A stretch of 64,000 nucleotides of DNA, from assembly GCA_028023455.1 (NCBI GenBank), contig JAQFVV010006733.1:310001-374000 (forward strand). The letters run 5' to 3'. The position numbers and the translations under genes were made by a program. The notes beneath the pieces were generated by a model, which saw nothing but the letters and a program-made list of their open reading frames with translations, did not search any database and had not been told where the DNA came from. The DNA comes from Epiperipatus broadwayi. Lineage: Eukaryota; Onychophora; Udeonychophora; Euonychophora; Peripatidae. Shown one piece after another: positions 1 to 13,169 of the stretch (the first letter of the stretch is position 1; the number at the start of each line of letters is the position of its first letter).

Positions 1-1418
1 GTCACTAAATAAGCTGACCTGCATTTTAATTTATACTTACAATATTGCTATTGCTTAATATTTCTTTTAAGAAATTGGGAGGGGGGGCAATCTATAAATA
101 TATAATATATTTTTAAACTATTAAAATAAATTTAAAGTTAATTGCTATTTAATATTTATTTGCATAAATATATGGATGTTTCAATGAGAAATTTAACATG
201 AGGGGGATGAGTGTTATTATTATTATTGCATATTTACTTAATTCACAAAAATAATTAATTCAGGAAGGGCAAACAAATTGTGTAGAACTCAGGATATTTT
301 CCAATATATAATTATCCAAGATAAAATGTCTGGATTAATTTTGTTTGATTAGATGGCACCATTGATAGAAGGAGCATTTCTCTGCTTGTGGTTTTAGGAC
401 AAAGAAAAATGGTACTGTAGAATGGCCAACTATAGTTGAAAAAACATCTATGTATTAGTTGATTTCCTCTGAAATTATTTTTAATTAAGAAAATTATTGT
501 AGCTTAATAAAAAGACCGTTAGAGGGAGATCAAATAATAACAGACCTAATTATAATTGGTTACCGGATCTAAGAGCATGACATATAACTGCTCTATGAAA
601 CAAAACATTTCAGTATTCTTTCAAAAAACAAAGATCGCAGCATCACCCATAATAGGTGATTGAGACATATCTTACTTGTGGCAAATATCTGACAGTCTGA
701 ATGACACATATTTATATCCACGGTGTGTGTGTGTGTGTATGAATAGAAAATGGAAATCTCTAATAAATAATCAGTGTTATCATAATTTGCTTTTTTTTAA
801 AAAAAAAAAAATTATATTATGACAATATAAAGTAGGACCATTTCATTATATGAAAAGCAATGTGAATGTTTATGAATTTGATTTTCTAGCTTAAGATTTC
901 TTTCAGATTTCAAAATGACAAATCACCCTCATTTAAATACCAAGAAGAATCTCCCTCGGCTTTTCTCACTTAATGACTTTATTCTGATATTTATCATATG
1001 GGTCCTAAGCAATCTTTTTTGTGTAAATATTCCATAATCCTCGTACACAGATAAAATCATAAAGTGAACAATGACAGCTCAACTCTTCAGTGATTGATGA
1101 GAAGACGAGGGGGTAAAAAGTTGGAATATGAGAATGCTTTTCTTTCACGAAATGTAAATATCTGCCATTAAGTATTTATCAGCAGGCCTTATCTTAAGTC
1201 ACATCACTGGTGGTAAATGAAATAATTTTGCATTATCTAAATATTAATTTTTTTCCTCACTAATTATAAAATAATTGTTCTTCGTATTTGAAATTTTTCA
1301 GCGTTTATTATCAAATTCCTAAATAAAATAAAAATGATGTCACAACAAAAACTAAAATTGCTTAAGATTGAATAATATTGTATTAGTAAACTAATACAAA
1401 AACTTAAGAACTTTTCAA
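1..1418. other. Intergenic A+T-rich stretch, nothing recognised
   Basis: I see no coding remnant or structured repeat apart from a short GT run near 722-740 and several A or T homopolymers. Confidence 0.5.
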
Positions 1419-1600
1419 GGCATGGTAGTCAGCGTCTCTGTCTTTCGTGCCCATGATCTGGGATTCGAATCTGAACTATGTGACTTTGGAACTTATTTTG
1501 TGAACACAAGAAGGCTTACATATTTATTTTTTTAAATCGCTAGGTCATAAGCATCGCACAGAGAAACCCGTATTGATCAGTAAATGGATAAATAACTATT
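1419..1600 (+). mobile_element. tRNA-like SINE copy
   Basis: A box-A-like sequence TGGTAGTCAGCG (1423-1434) is followed about 27 bases later by a good box B, GGATTCGAATCT (1461-1472). That is the spacing of an internal RNA polymerase III promoter in a tRNA-derived SINE head. The following ~110 bases are A+T-rich and unrelated to a tRNA. No acceptor-stem pairing typical of a functional tRNA gene is apparent. It abuts the 3' tail of an RTE fragment. An old degenerate tRNA gene is the alternative. Confidence 0.5.
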
Positions 1601-2285
1601 TCATCATCATTATTATCATTTTCAACTATTATCGATTAACTGCAAAATGAAGGTCTCTTCAAATTCAATCCGTTTTCTCCGATCTCTAATCTCTCTTTTT
1701 CTCATCAATCCAGTGCACTTCCTTATTTCATCCATCTATTTCACATGTGGCCTCTTTTTAGATCTTTTACATTCTCTTGGAATCCATTATCATTTCTTCT
1801 AGCAATATGTCCACTCCAACTCTACTTCAGTTTCTTAATATTTTTTGTAATGTCAGTAATATCTGTTTGTTCTCTTACCCATGTATTTCATTTTCAAACT
1901 CTTCTTGTTAATCTTAACATGCATCTCTCCATACTTTATTGAGTGGTCTGAAGTCCTTGTATTGCTCTCCTATTAAGTGTCCAAGTCTAAGATCCTTAAG
2001 TAAAAACTGGTAAAACACATTTAAGCACACAAACCTATTTTTAATATTAAGTTATTTCTACTAAAAGCACTCCAAACAAGTTTAATTCTGTGGTTTATTT
2101 CATCCATTATATTTTCATCTGTAGTAATAATCTGTCCAAAGTATTTGTAGTTGCTAACTTTTTCTAACTCATCATTATCAATCTTTGTTTTCTTTTTTCT
2201 TTTTGTGTGATCAATTAATTCTAATAAGAGTAGCATAATTAATGCATTAAATAATCTACTATCAAACAAAGTATCAAAATTTATT
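1601..2285 (-). mobile_element. RTE-type LINE, 3' fragment (dead)
   Basis: Read on the minus strand, this stretch encodes the C-terminal part of an RTE (BovB-like) LINE ORF2. A post-RT segment contains NYKYFGQIITTDENIMDEI and WSAFSRNNL. After frame breaks comes W-S-G-H-I near 1800-1820, the family's typical 'W-x-G-H' C-terminal motif. The copy ends in a GAT/ATT-rich tail (1599-1622 on the plus strand), as RTE elements do. It is 5'-truncated and carries stops and frameshifts. It matches the more complete RTE at 56.9-60.5 kb. It lies in the opposite orientation to the RTE remnant that begins at about 2465. Confidence 0.75.
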
Positions 2286-2464
2286 TGGAAAATATAAAAT
2301 GCAGATAATTCAGATTTATGCCCAAAAAAAGTTTTCGTATTTCAATAAAGAAGGGCAGTATTTTTATACAAATGTAGGTTTAATCAAATAAATTGTCGTA
2401 GAAATATTTTAATACTAGGATTGGTGAACAATCGAAAAATTAAAATGGTGTAAATAAATTTACA

Positions 2465-4040
2465 TATAAAGATATAAATGAGAAGACATAGATTTGTGAA
2501 ACTTAAAAAAAATTTCTATATATTATAAAATCTTTCTTTTTTTTTAATAAAAATTTCTATTGAAAAATCTACGTTGAAGCATCTAAATGAAAATACAACA
2601 GAATTGGTTTATATTTGCATACTAGATAATATATATTTCAATGGTGTGAGATTTATAATGTGAATCAATTGGCAAGATGGAAAATATATGCTAATGCAAA
2701 TTTACAAAGAGAAAAATTTTTAAAAAATATATTGTCAATAGATAATGTTTTTTATTTCTAAAATACTTTAATAAATTTAAATTAGAATTTGCAAATCATT
2801 TTAAAATATTAATAAACTTTAAAAATGACTTAAACTAGAATAAAATCAAAATGAAGATGGCTTTGTCTACTAGGAACTGCCACACAGATAATTAGAATAA
2901 AAACACAAAAGTTTACAATAAATTTTCAATTAAGAAAAGATAAAATGTGAAAACATTAAATGATCTAAATATTTATAAATCTAGAAAGAATATGTTAAAA
3001 AGTAGTAAGAACACAAGATAATATAACTGGCAATGAAAGTTATAGAAGAGAACAAAAATCTCAAAGATGTAATAAGACATATTGATATTGCTATAATCAT
3101 TCTTTCAGCAATAAGACAAAATGATGGCACTATTATTAAAAACTGAATAATATTATGAAGTGTGTGAAATTTTTTTTGCAAATAATTAAAAAAACAAAGT
3201 AGTCTCTACTGTTATGACATTTTTTGAAATGCCAAGTATTTTAAATAAAAAATAAGATGTGGGATAAGTAAGAATTCTTATTTTGCATTGAGTTTATAGA
3301 TTATGTAAAAGCATTTAATTGCAAGATTTAGAACATCAAAATCTAAGCCCAAGAAATTATTATATCTGAATATCATTTATAAAAATGCAATAATAGTCTT
3401 AGAGTACAGCATTACGCTAAGAAAATTAACATTGACATGGCTGTCATCAAGCGATTTATCCAAAACTTTTATAGCAATTTGCATAAAGTATTTTGTGGAT
3501 TAGAGTGGAATGCTGATTAGTAACAAATGGAAATCATTCAAATCATCCAAATTTTGCAGATGTGATTGTTTTTGAAAATAATATTTCAGATTTTCAGAAA
3601 ATATTGCAAGAGCTAATACATGAAAACGAAAAAGTAGATCTGAAAATAAATGCTGAAAAAATTAAAATAATTAAATAAAGGAAAAATTATGCATTGTTTA
3701 TAGTGAATTAGAAGAAATCAAAAATTATAAATATATTGGTAAGAATGCTATAATGCAGATGGAAATATAATGAATTAAATTAAAAATATGTTTTTGAGAG
3801 AAATAAATTAATATTAAAAGGAAATGTGTGTATATATTTGAAAGGAAAAGTTTCTAATAAAGGTATTTTTTATTGCTTATGGATTTAAGATTTTAAATGA
3901 CAGCAATATAAAGATTGTATATCTTTTAGAAAATTGTGGAAAGATACATGCTGGAATTAACAATGAGAAATCAAAAGAGAAGTATACGGATGAGAAAAAC
4001 AACAGATGACATCATTGAAAAATTAAGAATCTGAATAAAT
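2465..4040 (+). pseudogene. RTE-type LINE remnant, endonuclease end to RT C-terminus
   Basis: This is a heavily decayed plus-strand copy of the same RTE family. The first part (2465-2850) aligns in nucleotides with the endonuclease-RT linker of the 57-58 kb copy. RT motifs follow: F-I-D-Y-V-K-A-F-N from 3290 (RT block A, DYxKAFD in the family) and N-F-A-D-V-I-V-F around 3550-3573. In the latter the catalytic FADD has become FADV (3553-3564). A C-terminal stretch around 3930-4020 resembles the family's 'MERxML' region. There are many stops and no intact frame. The 3' tail is missing. Because the inverted RTE 3' fragment lies next to it, a twin-priming inversion is possible, but the two pieces overlap in content, which suggests two insertions. 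Confidence 0.7.
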
Positions 4041-5600
4041 CTAAAACTGATTCTCTTTACCTATTTCAGATCTATCCACTACAAGCCTAAGTAATCAATA
4101 GGCATCAAAGATTATAGTACTATTAGATTAGCATCCCCAAAACAGTTTCTGATTTTTACTTTCAGGAGTGAGAATCAGAATTCAAAACTTTAGCTAATAC
4201 GCTTACGTATCTAACATCTACCTTTAATTTTTCCCATCATTCAAGATAATAGTCTAAAAATTTTAAAAAAAATTCAAATCCCAAACTAATTCATTTGCAT
4301 AGTTACATAATCCTGCTGCCAAGTCTGTTTCTGTATATTTTTCAGAACTCAGTTTTATCCTGAATATAGGCCACTTCTACCATTTTGGCTAGAAAGGTAA
4401 AAATCATCAACAATATTATATAATCCACCTATGTACTTACTTATATATTTCCAAGAGCAATTCTCTTTACTCTACTCTAATCAATAGATATAAATTAGTA
4501 TAGTGCTATAATATTTCCATTCCAGATATATTAAATGCATTAATTTCAGTTTTGAATCATGGTTCTCAGTGATAAAGGCAATATCCAAAAACTGATATGG
4601 GTTTTGGATGTTAAAGTACTCTACCATCTAGGGAATATTTATTACTCAAACTTGCAGTAGATAGCTCTAGACTAGAGCAATATAGAAAAGAAAAGTACTT
4701 TTGGCAACATATAAATAAGGATATAGAAAAGTTATGTAATGTTATTGTTGGTGTTAGTTCTGGACCTGTCTTTAAAAAATATGTCAATAAAAGGATATTT
4801 AAAGCTATTATTTTGGTCCTTGAAAGATCAGGAGAGGAGTTGTGCAAAATAGATGAATGATACAAGAATGCTTGTTGAAGTAATATGGAGAAGCTGTCAA
4901 TTGAAGAAACTGGATTAATGGATTGATATTAGTTTTAAAAAAATAATGATGATTATTGTGATGACTACTGGAAATTTAATTATATAAGTATTCAAAAATT
5001 ACTTACAAAAGCTTTTATTTAGCATTTGAAATAACTAATTAAATCAAGGGTTTAAATTGTTTTTGAAAGCTCTGTTCTGTTCAGCCGATTGCTTATTAAT
5101 CTACTTAATCTTTTAAATATCTTCCTTTTATCATTCTGAATACATTTTTGCTTGAAATTTTTGATTCATTTCATGTTTTAAATTATTTTTTGTATAATAA
5201 ATAAATAAATATATATATAACCTTTAATTAATAAATAATTATTTTATTTTGCATTTAACTATCCAGAAAACAGGTTTTTGGAAAAATTTTAATTTCTAGT
5301 TTTAATTAAAAAAATAAAACAATCTGATTTTTATCTCCTGATGTTTTTGCAGGTGCTACAGATATATGATTGTATGTTCGGGTGCGGAAAAAATAATGCA
5401 TTTGTTCTGAAAGTAAAATAAACGAATAAGCAATTGCACATATATAATAAATATTTCAAAATATTGATAATAAGAAATTAAGAGATATCAGATTCTCTAA
5501 TTTTATTTTAGTTTAACTTATTAAATTAATAATTCATAATTCTTTTTAAGTAAAGTTTACAAATTAATATAATATAATAATTAATAAAGCAAGTCATATA
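4041..5600. other. A+T-rich stretch, no assignable gene
   Basis: A short open stretch at about 4611-4865 (84 codons, minus strand) has no recognisable motif. Its plus-strand reading also looks weakly protein-like. I would not call it a gene. Confidence 0.4.
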
Positions 5601-5756
5601 TAACGTGACATTACTTTTCTATATGTCATAGCATCGGTCGGAAGGGGAACCCACAACCGTCTGCAAGCAACTACTTGCTTGCAAGGCGGCTGCGATGACC
5701 TCACGGCTAACTACGCTTGACAAGGCTAACTACGCTTGACAACGTAACATTACTTT
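5601..5756. mobile_element. Small GC-rich insertion with 16-bp flanking direct repeats
   Basis: The sequence AACGTGACATTACTTT (5602-5617) recurs with one mismatch as AACGTAACATTACTTT (5741-5756), like a target-site duplication. The ~123 bases between are far richer in G+C than the surroundings. They contain a hairpin (TGCAAGCAA / TTGCTTGCA near 5660-5690) and a perfect 19-bp tandem duplication, GGCTAACTACGCTTGACAA, at 5705-5723 and 5724-5742. No coding capacity is seen. The family is unknown. Confidence 0.5.
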
Positions 5757-6065
5757 CATAAGCTTGTAATTACAAATATGCAATACAGAGAGTGTACCAA
5801 TAGCTCAAACAAGCTCTTAATTAATAAGTGCGGTATGAGAAAATATTTAAAATTTCTATCCTGAACACTTTCATCTCCAGACTAACTGTTTTCGAGCTTA
5901 TGGCTCACGTCAGTGGAGAGCTAGAATATTTGGACACTAGATCTAAAATATAAACTCAAAACCCAACACTTATTTCAAACATATATTTAAGTAGAAACTC
6001 TGAAATTGTCGGACATGAAAATATATACTGTATATTGGGAAATATTTACAAATTAAAGACTTGAA
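5757..6065 (+). repeat. Diverged copy of repeat family F
   Basis: This stretch aligns over most of its length with the element at 13,432-13,984. The shared segments include the AAGCTTGTAA start, 'GACACTAGATCTAAAA' and 'CTGAAATT-TCGGACAT'. It is an older, more diverged member and no terminal duplication is visible. Confidence 0.5.
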
Positions 6066-7384
6066 CTGGAACATTAACCCAATTTATAACTCAACATTTA
6101 TATAGCAATATATGAGAAATATAATAAATGTTTTTAAGAACTTTTTTTTTCATTTACAGAACCATCTGTTGCAACTTGAATAATCAATAGACAATTTTAA
6201 AATATTTCATGCCTATTATTTGTAATAGGAGTGTGCACAAACAAATATATGGCTTTAATTCCATATTAATTATATATAATGTTAACAAATCAAATTTTTT
6301 TAGTTTTTAATCTGTGTATTCCTCATTTTATTTCTACCATATTGCTGCCATTCACGATTTATATATATATAACAATCTTGATTTTAATTTATTTAATTTT
6401 ACTACTAATAAAATATAAATATTAAAAAAATACGATCTTGAGTAAAGGTTTTTTATAACTTAAAAAAATTTTGAGACGTTTCTTGCTGGAAAAAAAAATT
6501 GATTGACATTTGTTTTATATTTAACTTTATATCTCAAATCAAAATATGATCTTTCAAAGAATTACATACTTTTATGATCCTTACCATTGATGCTATCTCA
6601 TAAAGAAAATGTTCATTTCATCAGAATTTTATATATGTTAAGAAAGTTCAGCAAAACGTCAAATATTTCTTATTGAGAGTGGTATAGTGAAAATTACAAT
6701 ACAGAAATATTAATTAAGTATTTCTTCTCTTTTTTCTTTTATTTAAAATTAATATTGTATTGTAAAATAAACAAAACAATAATAAAAATGAAATAGAATA
6801 AACCATAATGGTTGAAAATATGACATTCAACTATAACAAATTATTTGAAACAGAAATGATATGCTGTACTGAAATCTATGCATATTAAGTTCTAGGGATT
6901 ATCAAGCAAACATTTGACCATAGGGTACAGGTATACATGGAACAACTTGCAGTGAATTAAAGCTCAAATGTGACCTGCTCATAACCTTTTATGATAAAGC
7001 ATAAATAATGATAGCAATGTTAGTAAATTTTCATGTAGTCTAAAAAATAGGATGGTGAACACAAAGTATTGAATGTCATTTTTTTAAAAAAAATCAATTC
7101 ACATACAAAAATATGTTTTTCATATTATGTATGTGTTTAATTGGAAAAATATAAAATTATTGGATAAAGTAAAAAAAAAAAAAATTAAAGAAGTTAGGTG
7201 CATTTTAATAGTAAATAAAGCCCTTTGTGTGATGAGCACAATGAATGATGGGCCTAGAAATAATGTATGGAATTATTTCCAGAATCAAAATGAATAGATG
7301 AAACATGAAAAAAAAATTAAAGCACTGAGAATGTTTTTTTAATGATTCATAAGATTATTTGATTTATCATGAAACTGCACAAAG
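6066..7384. other. A+T-rich stretch, nothing recognised
   Basis: Only homopolymer runs and short AT repeats are seen. Confidence 0.5.
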
Positions 7385-8030
7385 AAACATCAAAAGAAAA
7401 AAACAATAATGAATACTGTGGAATATCATTTCATATAGGAGTGGCAAACAAACTAAAAATAACCTGCAATTAGTATATTATTAGAACAGCTTTCCAAAGC
7501 CATAGCACACTGTGAGAAATTCTAATCTCCTCAAAATCTAAATGCTGAAAACCAGAAGTGTATTTATAAAATATGTAAATGCGGAATAATATGTATGGTG
7601 AAATTAAAAAATGATTAGCAGAATATAAAACAATAATTAGAGAGAAAAGACATATATATATCTAAAATAGAACATTATGCACTTATTAATGATTATATGT
7701 TAGATTAGTAAAATACAAAAAAATTAAAAAAATTAAATTTTAAGAAGCTGTTCATATGACAATGGCAAAAATTCCATAAGTCAATCTACTAGAGAAATCC
7801 ATAAAGTTTGGAAACCACTCATTAAGATTATTTTTAAAAGGAAAAAAATGAAAAATCAGATAGACCATCATATAGATAAGTATATAAAATTTCTATTGGC
7901 TACTTTTTTAGATAGAATAGCATGGTCAATTAGAGTATTACCATAAATTCAATATGCACAAATCTAAAAAAAAATTTCGATTTCTATCTCCGAAACATTA
8001 CCTAAAGAAATATGATAGAAAAGTTTTGCA
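7385..8030 (+). pseudogene. Penelope-like element, C-terminal remnant
   Basis: Plus-strand nucleotides align with the PLE remnant at 14.6-15.1 kb. The shared segments include the pre-GIY-YIG segment (around 7440-7560), a degraded GIY-YIG region in which ATGGTGAAATTAAA corresponds to the 'GET' motif (around 7590-7620), and the downstream linker and 3' region. The copy ends near CCGAAACATTA at about 8000, which corresponds to the GAAAC block at the 3' end of other copies. No frame is open. Confidence 0.5.
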
Positions 8031-10165
8031 GGTGATTTATTAAATAAAGAAATTGTGATCTTAGTTTTATATTAATAACTAGAATAATGATGATGATCAA
8101 GCAAGATATTACCATTTTGTAAATATAATGTAAGAGTTCTAAAAGAAACATGAGTTATGTGTCCTGAACATTATCAATTTGCAACCATTACATGAGGATT
8201 CTGACTGAGTTGCATTACATAACTTCATTTATAATCAGGATATATCAAATGGATTCCTGAAGCACTACTTCCCTTTTTGGAAGACTACACATGATGAAGT
8301 ACTATTCTCATAATATTCTAATTCTTTCCTTATTAACTTTCAGATATATTTCCTAGATTAGAGTAGAAGCATATCCTGGAACATAAACTATTTAATTAAG
8401 CATGCAATGGAAATAAGAATAGTACAGTCATTAAATTTAGCTTTAAATAACAAAAATAAATGATTTATTGAAACAGATTTGATTAATAAAAAAATTACAG
8501 ATATAATAAAATTGTAACCCTTAACTAATGTATCAAAAATATATATTGGCATTCATTTCAATTAAAGAGAGAGAAAAAAGATAATTCATAAAGTTTGCCA
8601 AAAATCTCATTAAACAAATGCAATTAACTTTATTATTAAATAGAAATGTATATTTTCTACATGCATTATGATAATCTACTAATGAATAATAATAAAAAAT
8701 ATTTTATAAATATAAATTTTAAGAAAAAAAATGTTTATATACATAAAAAATCATTGTTATGGATTTAATAATTCATAAGCTTACTGACCAAGTAAATATT
8801 TAAAAGTATAGTAGTCTTTTGATATTTTTTACTCAATTCTTTAGTTTTTTTAATCTCCAAGTCTGGAGTATTTGAATTCCTTTTGTTGTATACTTCTTTA
8901 CTTCAATAAATTAGGGTAAGTTTTGAGCAATAGGAACAATGATTCTACTAGGACAGGTTAGGTTTTATATCATTATCATCTTTAAATTGTTGTCTAATAT
9001 TAAGACTGAGTCATGTTCATGTACTTTTTGATTGTTAAGAGATTACTTCAGGAAGTTTGGATGGAACACTTCTGGCTGCATTTAGCACATCTTTTTAAAA
9101 GTCATTCCCATAGAAAAGTTTTTTCATCACAGCAAGAATAAAACCAGAACTAAAAAATACTTTCGAACTGAGCTGCAATGATTTGCATAATTGTATCCAG
9201 TTTTATTTTTTTCTTCATGGCATTACAGTTTCCTATTATATTTAGCATTATGATAGAATGATTCTATTTTTGAATCTATAAAAGAATAAAGATGATTCTA
9301 TTTCTCCAAGTGAAAGAATCTGAATCTAAAAATTACAGTCAGTGAATAAATTAATTAATTCAGTCTTCATTTCTTTATAGTCTCTCTGATAGCTGATAAA
9401 AACATGGGTTTTTTTAACATCAAGTACCATTCTTGGATATTAAAAATCAGTTTCTTTATAGATTGTTTTTCTGTTTTCTTAAAGCCAACCTCTTAATTAC
9501 AAAACCTTAATTAGCCATTTCTAAATTAGCATGTCTTTTTTTTATTATTTAACTAAATATAAAATGAACTTTTCATAATGTTTTTCTCATCTTACAAAAA
9601 AAAAATACAAGACAACTTTTATTTATAACTAGAGATATATTCTTTAATTCAACATCTTTATTTTTGGTTTTCATAAAAATAAATTTAACCTTTTCTATCC
9701 AAAGGTATAAATTTTTTGCATACAACAACTTCATAAGTCATGAAAAAAAAAAAAAAAATCAATGCAGGATTTCCTAGAATCTTAAATATAATTATTAAAT
9801 ATTGCAAAAAAAATCAAGTCAGATGTCACATGACCTAATTTAACAATCTTGTATTACATTCTGCAAAGCTTGTTAAGAGCTCATTTGTGAGCTCTATATA
9901 TAACATTATTAAATATACACTTTTCATATTACAATTGCATATTTATTAATTTTACTGAATTTTTGTTTTACATATAATTTATTTTGAAATCAATATAATG
10001 GTATAACCACAGGTAATCATCATCAATAAAGTTTTGATCTGATTTTAAATTGTCAAGTATTTGATTATTTAATTAATAAAACTTGTTTTATTTATGAATT
10101 TTAAACATTACTGAGCTCTTTTTGATTTTAAGTGAGCCTATCACTGAATGATCTCACAGAACCAC
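8031..10165. other. A+T-rich stretch, nothing recognised
   Basis: No coding remnant is seen. There is a small palindrome around 9868-9895 (AAGAGCTCATTTGTGAGCTC). Confidence 0.5.
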
Positions 10166-10270
10166 ATTACTAATGGTTGAATGCATTTAGAAAAGTTCAA
10201 ATTTTGAATTTTCTAAGTACATTTAGCTATTTAATTAGATGATAAAAATAGTCAACCATATAATTAATTA
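10166..10270 (+). repeat. Dispersed repeat shared with 15,316-15,425
   Basis: About 105 bases, starting ATTACTAATGGTTGAATG, align with 15,316-15,425, which lies just beyond a PLE 3' end. It may be a PLE-terminal or flanking repeat. No coding content is seen. Confidence 0.45.
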
Positions 10271-10493
10271 TAAATCTGATTTTTGAATGTTTGGCACTGA
10301 AATATTAATAGTTAATAAATATTAGTATAACATAGATTGTGTACATTTGCATTAGTTTAATTCTTTTTGGATATAATAGTTATTTTATTTAATTAATTTA
10401 AATTAACATAAATTACATTAGGTGATATTGATTATTTTATTATAGTTTTAAAGAACACCATTGAGAGCAAAATGTATGATAATATGAAAAAAG

Positions 10494-11142
10494 GTACTTG
10501 TGTGTTTTCAAGTAAACCAAAATGGCTGCCAGTGTTTTTGATAAATCTACAGTTTCAGGGCTTTCAAAAATGTTTACAAAAAATGCCTGCTAGGAATATT
10601 TACATTTTATTTTTTATTACTGTTATTTTAACAAAAGAAATCATTGTGCAAAAATTAATAACAATATTTATTGTTTATTTATTTATTTTTGGATTAATTT
10701 ATTAAAAGAAATATATATAATATTTACACTTTATTTATATTGGTGGTTTGCAATCATATTATGACCATTAAACACTTTTCAAGAATCAGAATCTGGTATC
10801 TTGGGAAATAGTCCACTGCATCATGTTCTGTGATAGGAAAGGCCCAAATTTTTATTATTATGACAATTTACCAAAAAAACTGCTGTCAAAAAGAAACACC
10901 AAATTGAATCAAAGTATGACAATATTAAGAACATCTTGTCTCTTTCCACATTATAAGTAAAAAAAATTGAAATAAAGCTTCTTAATGAAATTTATCTGAA
11001 TTTATTCCTTTTTTTTAATTTAACAGTCGATTTGTTTTAATTTAACAACTAACATATCTTTGGTAGAATATAGACTCGTGAAACTGTACATTTATCAAAA
11101 ATATGAGCTGCCATCTTGGTTTACTTGAAAACTCACAAGTAC
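10494..11142. mobile_element. Non-autonomous DNA transposon with ~36-bp TIRs
   Basis: The left end (10494-10529) and right end (11107-11142) are inverted repeats built on GTACTTGTG(T/A)GTTTTCAAG followed by TAAACCAA(A/G)ATGGC. The interior (~580 bases) is A+T-rich. The one short open stretch starting at 10472 runs out of the left TIR and has no transposase motif. I could not define a target duplication, so the superfamily is open. Confidence 0.65.
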
Positions 11143-12591
11143 TGAGAAAAATACTTATTTTGTAAAATGATAGTATATTGATTAATTAGAAAATGCATGG
11201 CTAATTGAGCAATAATCTTTTTCTGATCTACAGCAACTTTTCATTTTTGTATTTTTTATATGTCTGCTCTATATGTTGCTAGAAAAATTTGTATTGATAT
11301 AATTGTGAAAGAATTGAGGGGTCAAAATGAAGCTGAGATGGACATCATGTTAGAAAAAATGATAATAACTGAACAATTGAAGTCTTAATCTATATCCCAA
11401 GTGATTGATAAAAGATCTAGAAAAAATATAGTATGAGAGATGTGTAATTGGTTAAAATGATGCTCTTTTTATATCATATGCCATAAACAAATAAAGCATT
11501 AATAAAGGATGAAGTATTTTTTAACATCCTATTTTAAATACAGTTTATAATAGTAAACAAAGATGGATTTGAAATAAATATTTATAGTTAGCATTCTGAA
11601 TATTTTTATCTATGGCTGAAAACAGAACAGAAAATGGTTCACAAAATTTTCTGTTAGTTCCCCAAAAAGTCAATATGTATAAATAAACATTTCAGTTGGA
11701 AAATAAAATAATGATAAATTTTTGTACAACATTATATTTTTTACATACTTACATTTTTTAATTTTATTTATACTATTTGCATTTATCAAATTGGCTCTCC
11801 AAAACCCTTATAGGCTGAACAAAGTCAGCCTTTCTATTGTACCAAATAATGCCTTTTTATACAGATTTAATTTCTTTGATTTTTTTCTTGAAAATAAAGA
11901 TTGCTATTCTTGAAAGCATGCAATTATGCATGAGGGATCATGTGATGTTGTTGATACTAGTTTAATTTTACTTTGAATATTGGTTTATAAAACAGTGATG
12001 AAGTCTTCTTTCAAAGTGATGTTTTGAATCCTTTTTTTCCATTATTTTTCAGACTTAAAATAATAAATATTAATTATTGTCAGATTTCAGTTTTATAGGA
12101 TATGTTATATGAATAATGACTGTGATTTATAAAATAATAAGAATCTCTAATGTAAAATTAAAAATAATGTTTACTGAAAATCATCAAATAGTATTGAAGA
12201 GTGTTTTTATATACTATAATAATAACAATAAAAACAGTTGCAATATATCAGTACTTTACATTTTGCTTTTCTCTCTCTCTCTCTTTTTATATATAGATAA
12301 AGAAGATACAGAAAAAGAATTATATGCCAAACTTTTAAAAAGTAAGATTTTAATAAATTAATGTTTTTCATCAAGTATTTTCATAAATATTAGAATGCTG
12401 AATTAAAAAAAAATCCTAAATCTATTTATTTTCCAAACAGTCATTGTTTCATATCCATTATTAACAGATCATGTTTTAATACAATGCTTTTCCACAAAGA
12501 TAGTTTTCTTTAAAAAAAATGTAAAATAATATACAAATATTATTATAATATTCAGAATTATTTTCTTTTTCCTTATTATACTGTAATTAAT
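11143..12591. other. A+T-rich stretch, nothing recognised
   Basis: Short open stretches at 11722-11913 and 12116-12361 consist of low-complexity hydrophobic or Asn/Lys-rich residues. They are typical chance frames in A+T-rich DNA. A CT run is present near 12265-12285. Confidence 0.5.
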
Positions 12592-12786
12592 AAAGTTTCA
12601 ATGTTTCGAACATTGGCTAAGAAAAGGTTTATTCAGTTGAGTTTTTTCACTGTAGCTGAGTGTGCTTTTGTCTGGTGAAGCCGGAATCATGAGTGCTCTG
12701 ATTCTGTCTTCTCCAGCCAAAAGTGCACTTAACAAACTCAACTGAATAAATCTTTTCTTAGCCAATGTTAGAAATGTTGAAACTTT
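12592..12786. repeat. 195-bp foldback (palindromic) element
   Basis: Two arms of about 88 bases (12,592-12,680 and 12,699-12,786) are inverted copies. They share AAAGTTTCAA at the ends, then ACATTGGCTAAGAAAAG and TTTATTCAGTTGAGTTT. The loop is short and richer in G+C. The transcript would form one long hairpin. No ORF is present. Confidence 0.8.
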
Positions 12787-13169
12787 ACTAAATATTGTTA
12801 TAATATGTGTTATACACAGTTGAACATTAGTATTAGTTTTTTGTTATTAAATACTATTACTTAATGCTTATTTATTTTTTAGTGTATTATCCGCATTCCA
12901 TTGTTGATTTATATTTATTGACTTTGATAATGAATCACATCATTGATACCTGGTTTAGTCTATAACTTTGAGATTCATTATTTTATGATCAACATTAAGT
13001 CTAAAATGCAATTGGACAATTAATTATTATTATATTACAAATATTATTACTGATATACATTTATCTGAAAGTTTATGATGATGGCATTTTACTTATAATT
13101 CTATGTTGGACCATTTCTATCATTTAATTTATTAAACATTTTTAGAAAAATAGACTTTCAAGAACTAAA
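12787..13169. other. A+T-rich stretch, nothing recognised
   Basis: No repeat or coding signal is seen. Confidence 0.5.

Noticed and set aside
1419-1490. Functional tRNA gene
   Set aside because: Boxes A and B are present but no cloverleaf with paired acceptor stem is evident. A SINE head is the simpler reading.
4611-4865. 84-codon minus-strand open frame
   Set aside because: No recognisable motif, no start context and no neighbouring coding remnants on that strand.
10472-12361. Short open frames (63-81 codons) as possible small genes
   Set aside because: Low-complexity hydrophobic or Asn/Lys-rich content, no motif, and expected by chance in A+T-rich DNA. The first overlaps a TIR.
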